64,000 nt of DNA, taken from contig JAQGEQ010000084.1 in NCBI GenBank assembly GCA_034620365.1, positions 248,001-312,000 of the forward strand. The letters are read 5' to 3'. Position 1 is the stretch's first letter; each line of letters starts with the position of its first letter. This DNA is from Pegea sp. RAD2-039. Taxonomy: Eukaryota; Chordata; Thaliacea; Salpida; Salpidae. The notes beneath the pieces were generated by a model that saw only the letters and a program-made list of their open reading frames with translations, was not told the origin of the DNA and did not search any database. Shown in pieces: positions 51,771 through 62,266 of the stretch. The position numbers were made by a program, and so were the translations under genes.

Positions 51771-54416
51771 ATGGCAGGTGAGTTTAATTTAACACTGTTT
51801 GTTTTTCTATTAATTTTTTTAGGCAATCAGGCCTAACACTTTAAATTAGATTTTAAATTTGCTTTAAGTTTAGCTTTTAATTAATTTGTACAAATTATAC
51901 CAATTTTTATATTGAAAATAATAAATTATTTTGATTCAAATTATTTAGTTTAAAATTGTTAAAAAAAAAGATTTTTATATATCAATTATTTTAAAATTTT
52001 CTCATTTTTATGTTCAACAATAGTTTGTAGGTGAAATTATACTGAACAAAATATTTCAAATTAATAAATATACAATTAGCTGTACAATAATTAAAAAAGA
52101 AATCTTAAACCTTGACAAAATTTCTCACATTACCTTTCTAAATCCTTTTTTAATTATTTTGTCGAAATTAATTTTCAGGTAAAGCTAAGCGTTATACAAA
52201 AAAGAAGGAAAACCCAAATAACAAAAAGAAGTTTTTTAAACAACTTCGAAGACATTTAAAGTCTCCTTCTGTATCTAGTATGCTACCAGATTGGATTAAA
52301 AATCAGGAAAAAAATGAAAAAATTGATGAAGTAAAATTAATTCCTTAAAATTTTGTACTGAATACAAAAGCATAAATTTCTTTTTAAATTTCTTTTTACA
52401 TTCTTAGAAAATTATTTAAAATTTTTTTAGAGTAAAACAACTCTTAATTCAAAGAAATCATTTCAAATTTATCCTCGAAAAATTATTGTAAAGTCGAAAA
52501 AGAAAAAAGAAAAGAATATTCCTGGTTAAGTTCATTTACAACTTGAAACTTAAATAGAGTTTGTTTACAATAATTTAAAAGTTGTTTAGTATAAATATTT
52601 TAGATGGTTATATTTAATTAAACCAAAATTGACCCTTGATTCTAAGCTTTTTATGATTTTCAAAGCTACTAAACGTTTAACGTTTTTTTTAACTACTCTT
52701 GGATATGTTTAGAAGAAAGTTCGAACTGTATGGTTAATTTACAAGCTAAGAAAATATTAACAATGTCAAAAGTTGCTTCAAACATTTCAACTCAAATTAA
52801 TGATGAAACAAACTTAGATGGTAAAAAATTATTTAAAAAATAAAATGTTCAGAAATTTCATCATTTTTAGGTATCAAATCACTCTTAGCTCATGTGAATG
52901 CAAAAAGTGATGAAGTTGATGAAGAGCAAGCCACTGAACTTATCACTGAAGCTTGTGATCGCATTTCTTCTGCAATAGACCCTGAAAAATTATTTAAAGA
53001 CTTTAAAATAACGTAATTTGTGTATTTAGATGTATCTCTATCTGATCAATTTTTTCATAGGACTATTGAAGAAATGAAACAAAATATGAAAGAAAAATTG
53101 AATCTGCATAAAGCTGATTCTGATGTTTTTATTATACATCGGCCAGAAGAGTCAGGTTAAAATACTTAAAATCTTATAAGTCATAAAAGTTTGGCAAAAA
53201 ACATTCCCAGAAATTCTTCATCTTTTTGTTCATTTTTTTGTGAAGTAAACTAAATATTTTTAGATGAAACCGAAGTTGAAAACAGAATTCTTCAACCCCT
53301 GAGTAATAATCAAGAATGTTTTTCTGATGAGAACTTGGTTCCAGTAAGATAACTGATTTGTGTCTCTAAACATCAAATAAAGTTTATTTGCAGATAAAGT
53401 ATTCTCAAAAAGCAGATAAAGAAAATATCTGTTCACATACTCTCAGTACAAACAACAAAAACTCCTTTTTCTCTAGCATCAATATTCAAAGACATAAAAA
53501 TTTGATGAAAAAGATTATTGAAGATGACTCTGATTGCGAACTTATGTATGGTTAGTTAATTTAGATTCAGTAAAACCTTTTTCACTAATTACTAAATTTT
53601 ATATTTCCAGATTCATCTAAACCGTCAACATCTGCTTATAGTTTTTGTAACTCAACTAACTCTTCAAATGACATTCTTCAGCAACCAATCAAATTCCAGT
53701 AAAATCTCTTTTAAATTAATCTTTTTTAAATTAAATTAATCTTTTTTAAGTTTGATTTATGGCTGTAGTCTTGATAATATTCCAACGAAACTTTTGAATA
53801 AATTCTCACATTTCTCTTATGTTTAGTGATTCAAATGATGAGTCTATGAGACGTTCCTTGTTAAAAGATGAATATTCTCTGATGAGTAAGTTTAAAAATA
53901 TTGAAAATCTCAGATAAAGTTGAAGTTTTTTCTTTCAAATTTAAGAAGTTAAGAACCATATAAAATATCAACTTTTGAAAATTTGAATATTTTTTCAGAT
54001 ATTTTTCAAAATAGTCCGAATTTTAACATTAATAATTCATTTAAGAATTCTTCAAAAGATTTTCTCATTCAAAAGCCAATAATAATTGAGTGAGTGAAAA
54101 ATCAGATTTTTTTATCGTTTTAGATTTTATTTTCATAATTTACTCATTTGAATAATCTCAAAATTTATTTATTCTTTTATTTATTTTCATGAAAAGAAGC
54201 TCTGACGAAGACTCAAGCCAGTTGCTTACACCACTTCAAAAATCTCTCAGTGAGTTTGCTTCAAAATCGAACTTCTTCTCATCTTCATCTTCAGATCAAT
54301 ATTCGGATAATTTTGATTCCTTCCAAATGAATCCAGTTTCATCTAAACCACATCTCGACTCCGGTTGGTCAAAAGAATCTCCTCAATTCGTTTATCAACG
54401 ACATCTGCTCAATTAA
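51771..54416 (+). CDS. Orphan Ser/Asn/Lys-rich disordered protein, 12 exons
   Basis: I do not recognise it. Twelve exons: 51771-51777, 52179-52330, 52431-52524, 52713-52820, 52871-53012, 53061-53155, 53264-53343, 53394-53550, 53611-53698, 53827-53885, 53999-54089 and 54197-54416. Total 1293 nt, 430 residues, and all 11 junction phases fit, so the gene is very likely real. The first coding exon is 7 nt (ATGGCAG). The N-terminus is strongly basic (GKAKRYTKKKENPNNKKKFF), a probable nuclear localisation signal. One predicted helix near residues 140-165 (EEQATELITEACDRISSAI) is the only ordered-looking part. The rest is Ser/Asn/Asp-rich, with an acidic-Ser ESSDEDSSQ patch near the C-terminus that could be a CK2 target. 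A nuclear or chromosome role is a guess. An acceptor-like ATAG sits 9 bases before the ATG. AATAAA follows at about 54616. Confidence 0.75.
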
Positions 54417-54925
54417 TCTTTGAATAACTTTTTGTTGTCTTTATATTGAAGTCTTCTTCATCTTCCTTCAATTCAAGCTCTTTTTGAACCTCAGAATTCC
54501 AAAAAGATCTATTTTTGAATTTAATTAACATTTTCGTTAATTTTCATTAAAGTTCTTCAAAAATTACTTTTATTTATTTAATCAAAACTTGTTTAGTTGC
54601 CAACCATAAGTAAAAATAAATTCCTCTCTTAATTGAAGAGTCGTGTTTTAATCCGGATAAATGAAAACTCAAATGGAACTAGCTCATTGGTTAATTTACA
54701 ATCGAGCTTTAGAAATTTCAATTATTTATTTTCGGAATTTCCTTCAGCTACAGATCAAAAGTTAACTAAATACCTCAAAGCCAGTAGACAATTTGAAACA
54801 AATCTATATTTTCAATTCGAGTAACTTCTAAAGTTTAACAAAATTCATTTCATCAAGAAAACGTTAAGAGAGATAAAACACAAAAAGTTTAAGCGTTTCC
54901 CAAAACTGATGAAACACGAATGTGC
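54417..54925. other. Convergent 3' region
   Basis: Between the orphan gene (plus) and the sushi gene (minus). It is presumably two 3' UTRs. An open frame at 54633-54824 lacks an ATG start and support. Confidence 0.45.
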
Positions 54926-56891
54926 CTAACGATAAGTGTTTGAAATGGTGTAGACACCAGATTCTCGTGACGGTCTAGGGGGTGGTGGCCCAACCATATG
55001 ATCGAAACCAACTTGGGGTTGTTCTTCTTCTCCATAATAAGGGTACGCTTGATATTGAGGATAACGATTTTGGAATGAGTGTTGAGAGGCATGATCATAA
55101 TCGTAAGCTTGATTCCGAAAACTCCATTCATCAGCTTCCATAGGTGGATCAGGTAGGCGGGACTTTCTGGGAGCTGGTTGATTTCTATGGGAGTTAATTC
55201 TTCGGTTGTTGCTGATCCCCTGAAATGTAAAGATTATAAAATATTCAAATGATAAATACTTACATCATTACTACGACTTACATCATTAGAGCTTTCATTG
55301 ATTGTAATTTTTTGAGGGACTAGCTCTAGTGGATCAGGTGGTTGAGGGGCAACTGGTTGTTGTGGTTTCGCTGCTGTCCCATAACCAGGCCGCCTTTGAT
55401 TCTTAGGGGGCGGCGGATTTTTCTTTAATTCTTTTTTTTTGATACTTTGTTTATATCTTGCATAAAGATAAGCAATTAAAACAACTGCCACAATGCCTCC
55501 AAATAAAGCACCTACTACCACGCCTGGAGAAACTCCTAAAACATATGTTTGTTAGTTAACTATTTCCAATGAAAAATGTTTGAAAACTAAAATCAATTTA
55601 AATCTTTGTCTTATCAAGCAAAATTTTGATGAAAGTTAAAAACCTATTTTATGAAATGATATTTCATGAAAGCTTTAGTGTTTTTGAATCTTTAATATTT
55701 CTAATCAAGAGTAATCACTTGAAAAAAGTTGAAGTTTTAAAAGAAATTTAAAAAATTTGTAAAATAGATTTCTTAAAATCAGATTTCTTAATTTAAATAA
55801 ATTTTTGAAAAGCTGAAGCGATGAACAAAGCTATTTCAGCTCAAGAATTTGCCTCAAGCATTTACTTTAAATTATTTTTTTTTAATTTTCTTGTAGATTG
55901 CTATCAAAGCATCGATTAAAAGTCAAAAAATTGTTTAAACCTAAAAAATTTAAATTCGGAAAACAATTGTTTGTAAAAATTAAAAAAATAATAATTGTTT
56001 TTATGATGATATTTTATTTTTACTTTTAAAGTACATAATTCACTGTAGGCTGGTAAATGCTAAACACAAATGTGAACCAAGAACACAGTTTAATTGGATC
56101 AAAAACATGTATAAAGCAGTCGTTGTAGTTGAGGCTAAGTTTTTTAGCCGAAAAATTTTTATAAGTTCACATTTTTTGGTATTCAGGTAAATTTGTAAGT
56201 TTTATAAAAGTAACTCATTTACTAATGATAATTCAATTCGTAAAAATTAAAAGGAAATTAAACAAAACTCCAATAAAAAGTTTATAGGGTTTCAGCACTG
56301 TTGGTAAGCTTAAACTGATTCAGCAACTAAAAAGAAATCGTTGCAAGTTGCTCAACTGTTTAATTAAATAGTTGTTCTCTATGTAAGATTCTAACAGTTC
56401 TTTACTTATATATTTCTTACTTTGAGCCTCTAAACACCCTGTTACAAGATTGTAATTGAATTTATTGAAAATGTGATTTTTTCTCTTTTTTATATAATTA
56501 AGATTCTATGTAATTGTTCGCTGTTGTATGCTTTGAGGACTACTGAAATGCCATGTGTCACATATTTTTCTTTCTATATTTCTAACTTAATAGATGTTAT
56601 TTGTGAGAATGTGTGTTAGCGATAGGTGCTCTCTTCAGGTACCCTCCTTCGCATTTATTGAAATAAATAAATAAATAAATAAATTATAGTTAACGAACTT
56701 ACCATTGCATTCTAGTTTGTTGTCTGGTCTCCAACCGTAAACTGCTTTACATTCAATTTCTTCGTAATTTGGGGCACCTACATCGCAACTAACTGTACAC
56801 TTTTGACCAGGTTTTTGAACTGTTTGTCCATTTCTACAAGTAATTGTACCGCCATCAGGAAATTTGGCAACAATACCTTGACATCTATATG
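54926..56891 (-). CDS. Sushi-domain single-pass membrane protein with Pro/Tyr-rich tail (5' end not found)
   Basis: Three exons are certain: 56891-56703, 55535-55264 (or to 55282) and 55219-54926. Phases match. The first encodes a sushi/CCP module: TCRNG, KCTVSC, IECKAVYGW and LECNG, with six Cys and the usual Trp before the last. The next gives a transmembrane helix (VVVGALFGGIVAVVLIAYLY) followed by basic stop-transfer residues and a Pro-rich run (KNPPPPKNQRR). The last adds a tail of about 98 residues rich in Tyr, Pro and Asp, ending SGVYTISNTYR. The tail has several Tyr sites and PPPPRP-type SH3 ligand stretches, so signalling or endocytic adaptors could bind it (inference). No signal-peptide exon could be placed upstream; a tiny exon at about 57111-57120 fits the phase but is not hydrophobic. 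More sushi modules may lie 5'. The second intron carries a dispersed repeat. Confidence 0.7.
55262..55282 (-). promoter_or_regulatory. Tandem in-frame splice donors
   Basis: The hexamer GTAAGT preceded by AATGAT occurs twice, with donors at 55281/55280 and 55263/55262, 18 nt apart and in the same frame. Use of the second adds six residues (VSRSND) just after the juxtamembrane Pro-rich part. Both match the U1 consensus equally well. Confidence 0.6.
56541..56684 (+). repeat. AAAT-tailed dispersed element, copy 3
   Basis: The best-preserved copy, with the longest (AAAT)n tail. It shares CCATGTGTCACAT, ATGTTATTTGTGAGAATG and GTACCCTCCTTCGCATTTA with copy 2. It lies inside the sushi gene intron in antisense orientation, with its tail ending 17 bases from the 5' splice site at 56702. 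Confidence 0.85.
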
Positions 56892-59600
56892 CTAAATTCA
56901 AAAAATAATTCTACTAAGTCAATTAACTTTTAAGTCAGCTTCAATATAGTTATACAAATCTTTTAAAAATACCGTGTTTTAGTTTGCTTGAAGTTTTAAA
57001 ACATATACATTTAAACAACCTTATAATTAAACTTAAAATTAAATAATCTTTTGGTTTTTAATTAGATACAAAATAATGAATGTTTTATTTCAAAATGAAC
57101 TTACATTTTGCCATTTTAAAACTCCTTAAGTTTCATACAAAAAGTTTAAATGATTGATATGAAATTTTCCTTAGTTTTTCATCATGTTTTAGTCAAATTT
57201 AATATTCTATTATTAATTATCAAATTAAAACGGAAATTTACTCATAAATAGTTATGCAGCAAATAATCACCTTAATTACAATTTTATTAAATCAAAAGAA
57301 TTTTGTTATATTTGTAATAAAATCTCAAAAAAATTCGAACAAATAAAGGTTGCTTATTTAATTTTGTTGAAACATCATACGTAGCTTTAAATTTGTTCGT
57401 TAAATCACAAAAATGAATTCGCGATTGTAACATCATTCTATAAATTATAAAACATGAAAATTATTGAAGCATAAAACACGTTTGAAATTTTAAACAAGGA
57501 AAAACTTTTAGGAAATTTTTCGATTCAGCTCTAAAAGAATTTCAATATTTTGAAATTTGCTCAAATACTGAAACAATTATTACAAGAAACTCTCAATTCT
57601 TTCAATAAATTTAGAAATTAAAAAAATTTAACTTTTAGGAGATTTTTGATAAAATAAAGTAAAATAAATATTCCGCTTTCTAGATCATACTTTTTGGTTT
57701 GCTCGAAAACTTTGATTAAACAAAATGTTGCTAAAAACTTCTCTGTAAGTTCTACGATCTTAAAACTTTGAGTTGGAAATTGAACTCAGAATTATTGATT
57801 TCAAAAAGTTATTTATCTTTTATTTTAGTTTATGGCATGTTAATAGTTTGTACATTTATAACTTTACAAGCTTCTTACATATCTCACTATTTTTTCGTCG
57901 TTTTTATATCGCTGCAGGCACTTTCAGTCAAAACCATAAAAACAGCAAAGTAAAATATATACAGAAATTTAGCTAAAAAAGTTGAACTTTCAAAGAAAGA
58001 TCTTGAAATATTTTAACTGATCTTATTTCAAAATCAGTTCACAACCATTTTTCAAACAAAGTTAGTCGATACAAACAATTCAGTTTAACAACGAATCGAA
58101 TAAATAAAATGATGTAGAATAAGAATCAAACTTAAAAAATATTTTTCTAATTATATCATATAAAAACAAGATCTTTTAAAGATTATTTTATAAATCGACT
58201 AATTAAATAGATTTTTAAATATTAGCTTCAAATCAAAAGTAAACTTACATTAAGTATAGGCAACCAAAAACTCAAAGCTAAAACATTAAATTAGATTTAT
58301 TTAATAACGCTTTTAAATAGCTTTTAAGTAAACTGATAAAAGCTTTTTTGTAAAATTCAGATCTTCATTTTGTTTGTAATAAAAGTAAAATTCTCAATTT
58401 GTGCAGGCTTAGAAGATTTTTAGCAAAAATAAAGATAAATAAAATGATTTTGAAGGTGGTTTGTCTGCTTTGGGCAAGTTCTGCTCAAATACGCCACTCT
58501 GTGACAACAAAGTTTATAATTTCAAATCAAATATCGTTCTTTAATGTTGGCCTATTTATCCCAGCTAGCTGAGTACAAGTTACTCACGTACTTAATAAAG
58601 TAAATGTTAGGTTACACATGGTACACAGAATTTCTAATCAAATCTGTATAGTCTATTAGTCAACTTATAAGGTATATTTTAACATACATGGAAATATATA
58701 TAACGAACCAGTAGTTAATCGGTTAATCTATTGTGGTTAAATGGCACCCCGGCATCGAGGGCACCGCGCAAAAATGATCTTCTCTAAATATAGATGAATA
58801 GTGGCACTGCCTTCCAAAGTAGCTTACGATGAGAGTAAATCCAGACAATATCTGTTAACCTCAATGTCACTGTCCTCTAGGTCACTTGGCCGTGTAACCG
58901 ATCAGTGGAAGTAAAGAGTGGACTCACGCTGCTCTCCAGTATAATCAAAGCCCATGTATAAACAGGAAAGCAGTTTGTCTGTCAAATTTTGCTGCTAAAC
59001 TCAGCTAAGCAACCTGTAGAAATTCGCTTTTAATAAATAATAATTTAATTAATATTTTAGATATTGTTTTATTAAACTTTATAAAAAGTTTATTAGATTC
59101 TATTTAACAACTTTTTTAGTGAATGTAAAATAATTGTCCCAGTCAATTAGAAAATATACTATTTACTACTTTTGTTGGATAAAATATGAAAAATAAATTT
59201 AAAGCTGATGATTTACATATCTTGTAAGTTGAAAAGCTCGATTGTTTCAAAGCTCACAAACATAAGTTTTTAGAATATCTAATCACCGAGAGATATATTT
59301 GTAAAACTTTATGAAATCACTAAAAAATGATTTCCCAAATATAAAATTGTTTCAAAAATCTTACAACTGTTCTTACACGTAAAAGTAATGACTCAAAAAT
59401 GAATTTAAGCTGGAAGCTGTTTTTATTCAGATGTATTGATACTCTAAAGCTTCCTTCAAAATTAGCTAATTGAAAATTAATCTTTAAAAATGATGGCGAA
59501 GATAAATTTTGAATAGATTGATTCTTGATAACAGTTTTACTAGTTTCAAGGTTTAGTTTGATTAACAGAACTAATCACGTGACTCGAGATAACAGCTGTT
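56892..59600. other. AT-rich stretch upstream of the sushi gene
   Basis: It should contain missing 5' exons of the sushi gene, but none is convincing. A plus-strand ATG at 58444 starts a signal-peptide-like MILKVVCLLWASSAQ (43 codons). A GC-richer island at 58725-58960 is listed separately. Confidence 0.4.
58725..58960. other. GC-richer island, repeat or ncRNA candidate
   Basis: About 235 bases with balanced composition, including CACCCCGGCATCGAGGGCAC and GGTCACTTGGCCGTGTAACC. No frame is open for long on either strand. It could be an old transposon end or a structured RNA. I see no clear tRNA A/B boxes. Confidence 0.35.
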
Positions 59601-59935
59601 TGTCTACTTGTAATGAATTTTCGTTGTTCTTATCTTAAATGAGTAAACAAATTCTGAAGCTTTTTTCATGGGTAAACATGAATCTAATAAAAAGGAAAGA
59701 GAAATTAGGAATTGATTATTTATTTGTTGGGTGGCGTAAACGAATTCAAAACTGAGAGAAAACTTTTTCAAGTTGATTAATTTTATATTGAAATTTCTAA
59801 ACATTAAATATTTGCTACAAATTGAGATAAGATAGTGAAATTACTTGAATGAAAATGAAACTACAAATTATTATGAAACAAAATAAATAATTCTTCCAAA
59901 GATTTCATGATTTCTTTTCTGACGTTTTTGTGTCA

Positions 59936-62236
59936 TCAGTTCTTGTCTTTAGTGACATCTTCTCTTAACGGTATAGTCAAATTGAAGACCATTTTCAAGT
60001 TGGTGGTATCAGGATCAACACAAAAATAACCGAGTCTTTCAAACTGATAAGTTTCAAACACTTTAGCTTTTAACAAAGACTTTTCCATCAGTGCATCGTC
60101 AATTACATGTAAAGTATCTTTATTACAATCAGTAAGAAAACCACCGGGAACAACAGCTTTATCTTCAGGATTTTTATGTTTAAACAGACGTGAATACAAA
60201 CGGAGTTCACAAGAAACGCTGTTACAATCAGATACCCAATGAATAAATCCTTTTGGCTTTGATACTGTTTCAACCGGATGACAAGACACATAAACAACTG
60301 AAATATTCCCATCATCAACCCGATCACATCTTTCGTATTTCAGAACAAGATCAGCGTATCTTAAACCAACTGTTTGATCACAAGCAAACCTCTTATAACC
60401 TTTTGAAGCTTTATCAACAAAATCACTTTTTTCGATATAAATTGTGTCTGATAAAATCACTTTATGACAAGTAGATCCATTTCCTTCTGCAGGGAAATCC
60501 GCAACCGTCAACTCAGTTATTCTTTTTGCATCATTAAAATTAGTTATCTTGACTTTTAAAGGTTCTTTTACCACCATCCTTCTCATAGCTTTAGTATTCA
60601 AAACAGAACGAACTGTAGATTCCAATAAACATGGTTCAATGACAACTTGATTCCCAGTAACACCGACTTTAGCGCAGAATTTGTTGATGGCCTCTGCGGG
60701 AAAGCCTCTTCTTCTTAAAGCTGTTAGAGTATAGAGTCTTGGGTCATCCCAATCTTTCACTACTCCAATATCGATTAGTTTGGTGATCTTTCTTTTAGAA
60801 ACAACAGTATAATGAAGATTAAGTCGTCCATATTCCCATTGGACAGGACAGTATACATCAACAGCGTTACACAACCAGTAGTAACTTGAACGTCTTGCCT
60901 GAAACTCTTTAGTACAGAGTGAATGTGAGATATGTTCGATACTATCACATAAGCAGTGCGTGAAATCATAAGTGGGGTATATACACCATTTATCACCAGT
61001 TCTATGATGAGCTGCAAACTTCACTCGATAAGCAACTGGATCTTGCTTGCTATCTTCCATTATATGCTTCATTCTCAAAGTAGCTGCTCCTTCATCTATT
61101 TTCCCTTTTTTCATATCTTCAAATAAAGTTAGGGACTCTTGAATAGGTCGGTTTCTCCATGGTGATGGGGGTGGATTTATACCTTGGATTTCACTTTGTT
61201 TTTGATGACATACATAAGCTAAATCATTTTTAATTAGTTTAACAGCCAACTCATACAACTTATCAAAATTATCTGATGCATGGGTTATTTGATATGGTTC
61301 ATACCCTAACCACTTAACCATGTCTAAAATACCAACGAAGAATTTTTCTTCTTCTTTTTCTGGATTAGTATCATCATATCTCAAATAACAAACTCCATTA
61401 TTAGCTTTAGCATAACCAAAATTGAAATTTATAGCTTTTGCATGACCAATATGTAAAATACCATTGGGTTCTGGTGGAAATCTAGTTCTAATTTGACCAC
61501 CAGTAAATTCTAAATGCTTTTTCATATGTTCCATAGTATTACTTGTCATCTGATATCCTTCAGTTGTGTAATTCTCACCAGGTTTATGGAACTTTAAAGC
61601 ACAGCCTCTCAATTGAGTCATCAAATCAGTTGTTTCAACCAGTTGGTTTTCATCAACCTTTTTCTGAACATTCTTATTTTCTTTTTTAGCTTTTTTTGGC
61701 ACCATATCTAAATCAGTTTTATTGCCAAGAAGATCTAATATTTGCATATCCATCTCTCGCTTTACAATTCTACCATCAGCAAACTTCATTAACTTCCTCG
61801 CTGTTCCTAACAGTTTACCAAAATTGAATTGATATCTTTGTTTCAAAAGTGACTCCTTATTATCAGCAATGATTCTTTCAATGGTAGATTCAATTTCTTC
61901 TGGTGAAACAACAACACCAATACCACACTCTTTGGCAAACTGATCTTTATCTAAAGGCAGAGTTGGATGTAATTTCAAATAACTAACTGCACAGTTAAGT
62001 TGAACATCAGTAGTCAGTTCTTTGTTACCAATATATTCACTGAGAGTATATAAATGGTTTCTACTTTTCACTTTAGTGGACAGGTTATAGAGCAAGAGTC
62101 CTATATTTTTATCCACTTTATTGAAAGAAGATGCAATTTTTATTGCATCTTCAAATGCATTTGATAAACTTCTATTCTTTAATGTTTCTTGAACTTTTTG
62201 TTCACTTAAACCAGCCTGAAGAAACAATTGTTCCAT
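59936..62236 (-). CDS. QARS1: Cytosolic glutaminyl-tRNA synthetase
   Basis: One uninterrupted exon of 766 residues (human 775). The first in-frame ATG is at 62236 (MEQLFLQAGLSEQKVQETLK); the open frame extends eight codons further upstream but without an ATG. The N-terminal YqeY-like tRNA-binding region covers about residues 1-190. The class I catalytic core shows PEPNGILHIGHAKAINF (HIGH motif, near 265), FLRYDDTNPEKEEEK-type dTNPE, WCIYPTYDFTHCLCDSIE and the KMSKS-loop variant VVSKRK (near 487) followed by DWDDPRLYTLTALRRRGF. The C-terminal beta-barrel anticodon domains end RLYSRLFKHKNPED and YQFERLGYFCVDPD. Key residues look intact. It charges tRNA-Gln and belongs to the multisynthetase complex in animals. 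It has no introns, which is unusual beside its intron-dense neighbours. A TTCTTTAG acceptor lies 28 bases before the ATG. Confidence 0.98.
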   Translation of the reverse strand: MEQLFLQAGLSEQKVQETLKNRSLSNAFEDAIKIASSFNKVDKNIGLLLYNLSTKVKSRNHLYTLSEYIGNKELTTDVQLNCAVSYLKLHPTLPLDKDQFAKECGIGVVVSPEEIESTIERIIADNKESLLKQRYQFNFGKLLGTARKLMKFADGRIVKREMDMQILDLLGNKTDLDMVPKKAKKENKNVQKKVDENQLVETTDLMTQLRGCALKFHKPGENYTTEGYQMTSNTMEHMKKHLEFTGGQIRTRFPPEPNGILHIGHAKAINFNFGYAKANNGVCYLRYDDTNPEKEEEKFFVGILDMVKWLGYEPYQITHASDNFDKLYELAVKLIKNDLAYVCHQKQSEIQGINPPPSPWRNRPIQESLTLFEDMKKGKIDEGAATLRMKHIMEDSKQDPVAYRVKFAAHHRTGDKWCIYPTYDFTHCLCDSIEHISHSLCTKEFQARRSSYYWLCNAVDVYCPVQWEYGRLNLHYTVVSKRKITKLIDIGVVKDWDDPRLYTLTALRRRGFPAEAINKFCAKVGVTGNQVVIEPCLLESTVRSVLNTKAMRRMVVKEPLKVKITNFNDAKRITELTVADFPAEGNGSTCHKVILSDTIYIEKSDFVDKASKGYKRFACDQTVGLRYADLVLKYERCDRVDDGNISVVYVSCHPVETVSKPKGFIHWVSDCNSVSCELRLYSRLFKHKNPEDKAVVPGGFLTDCNKDTLHVIDDALMEKSLLKAKVFETYQFERLGYFCVDPDTTNLKMVFNLTIPLREDVTKDKN

Positions 62237-62266
62237 TTTGGGGAAGCCACAAGAAGTCAATTACCT

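Noticed and set aside
58444..58575. Signal-peptide-like ORF MILKVVCLLWASSAQ on the plus strand
   Set aside because: Wrong strand for the sushi gene and no downstream plus-strand exon found; kept only as a note.
62237..62260. An eight-codon N-terminal extension of QARS
   Set aside because: The extension begins with TTG, not ATG, and adjoins a splice-acceptor-like AG; the ATG at 62236 aligns with the N-terminal start of the family.
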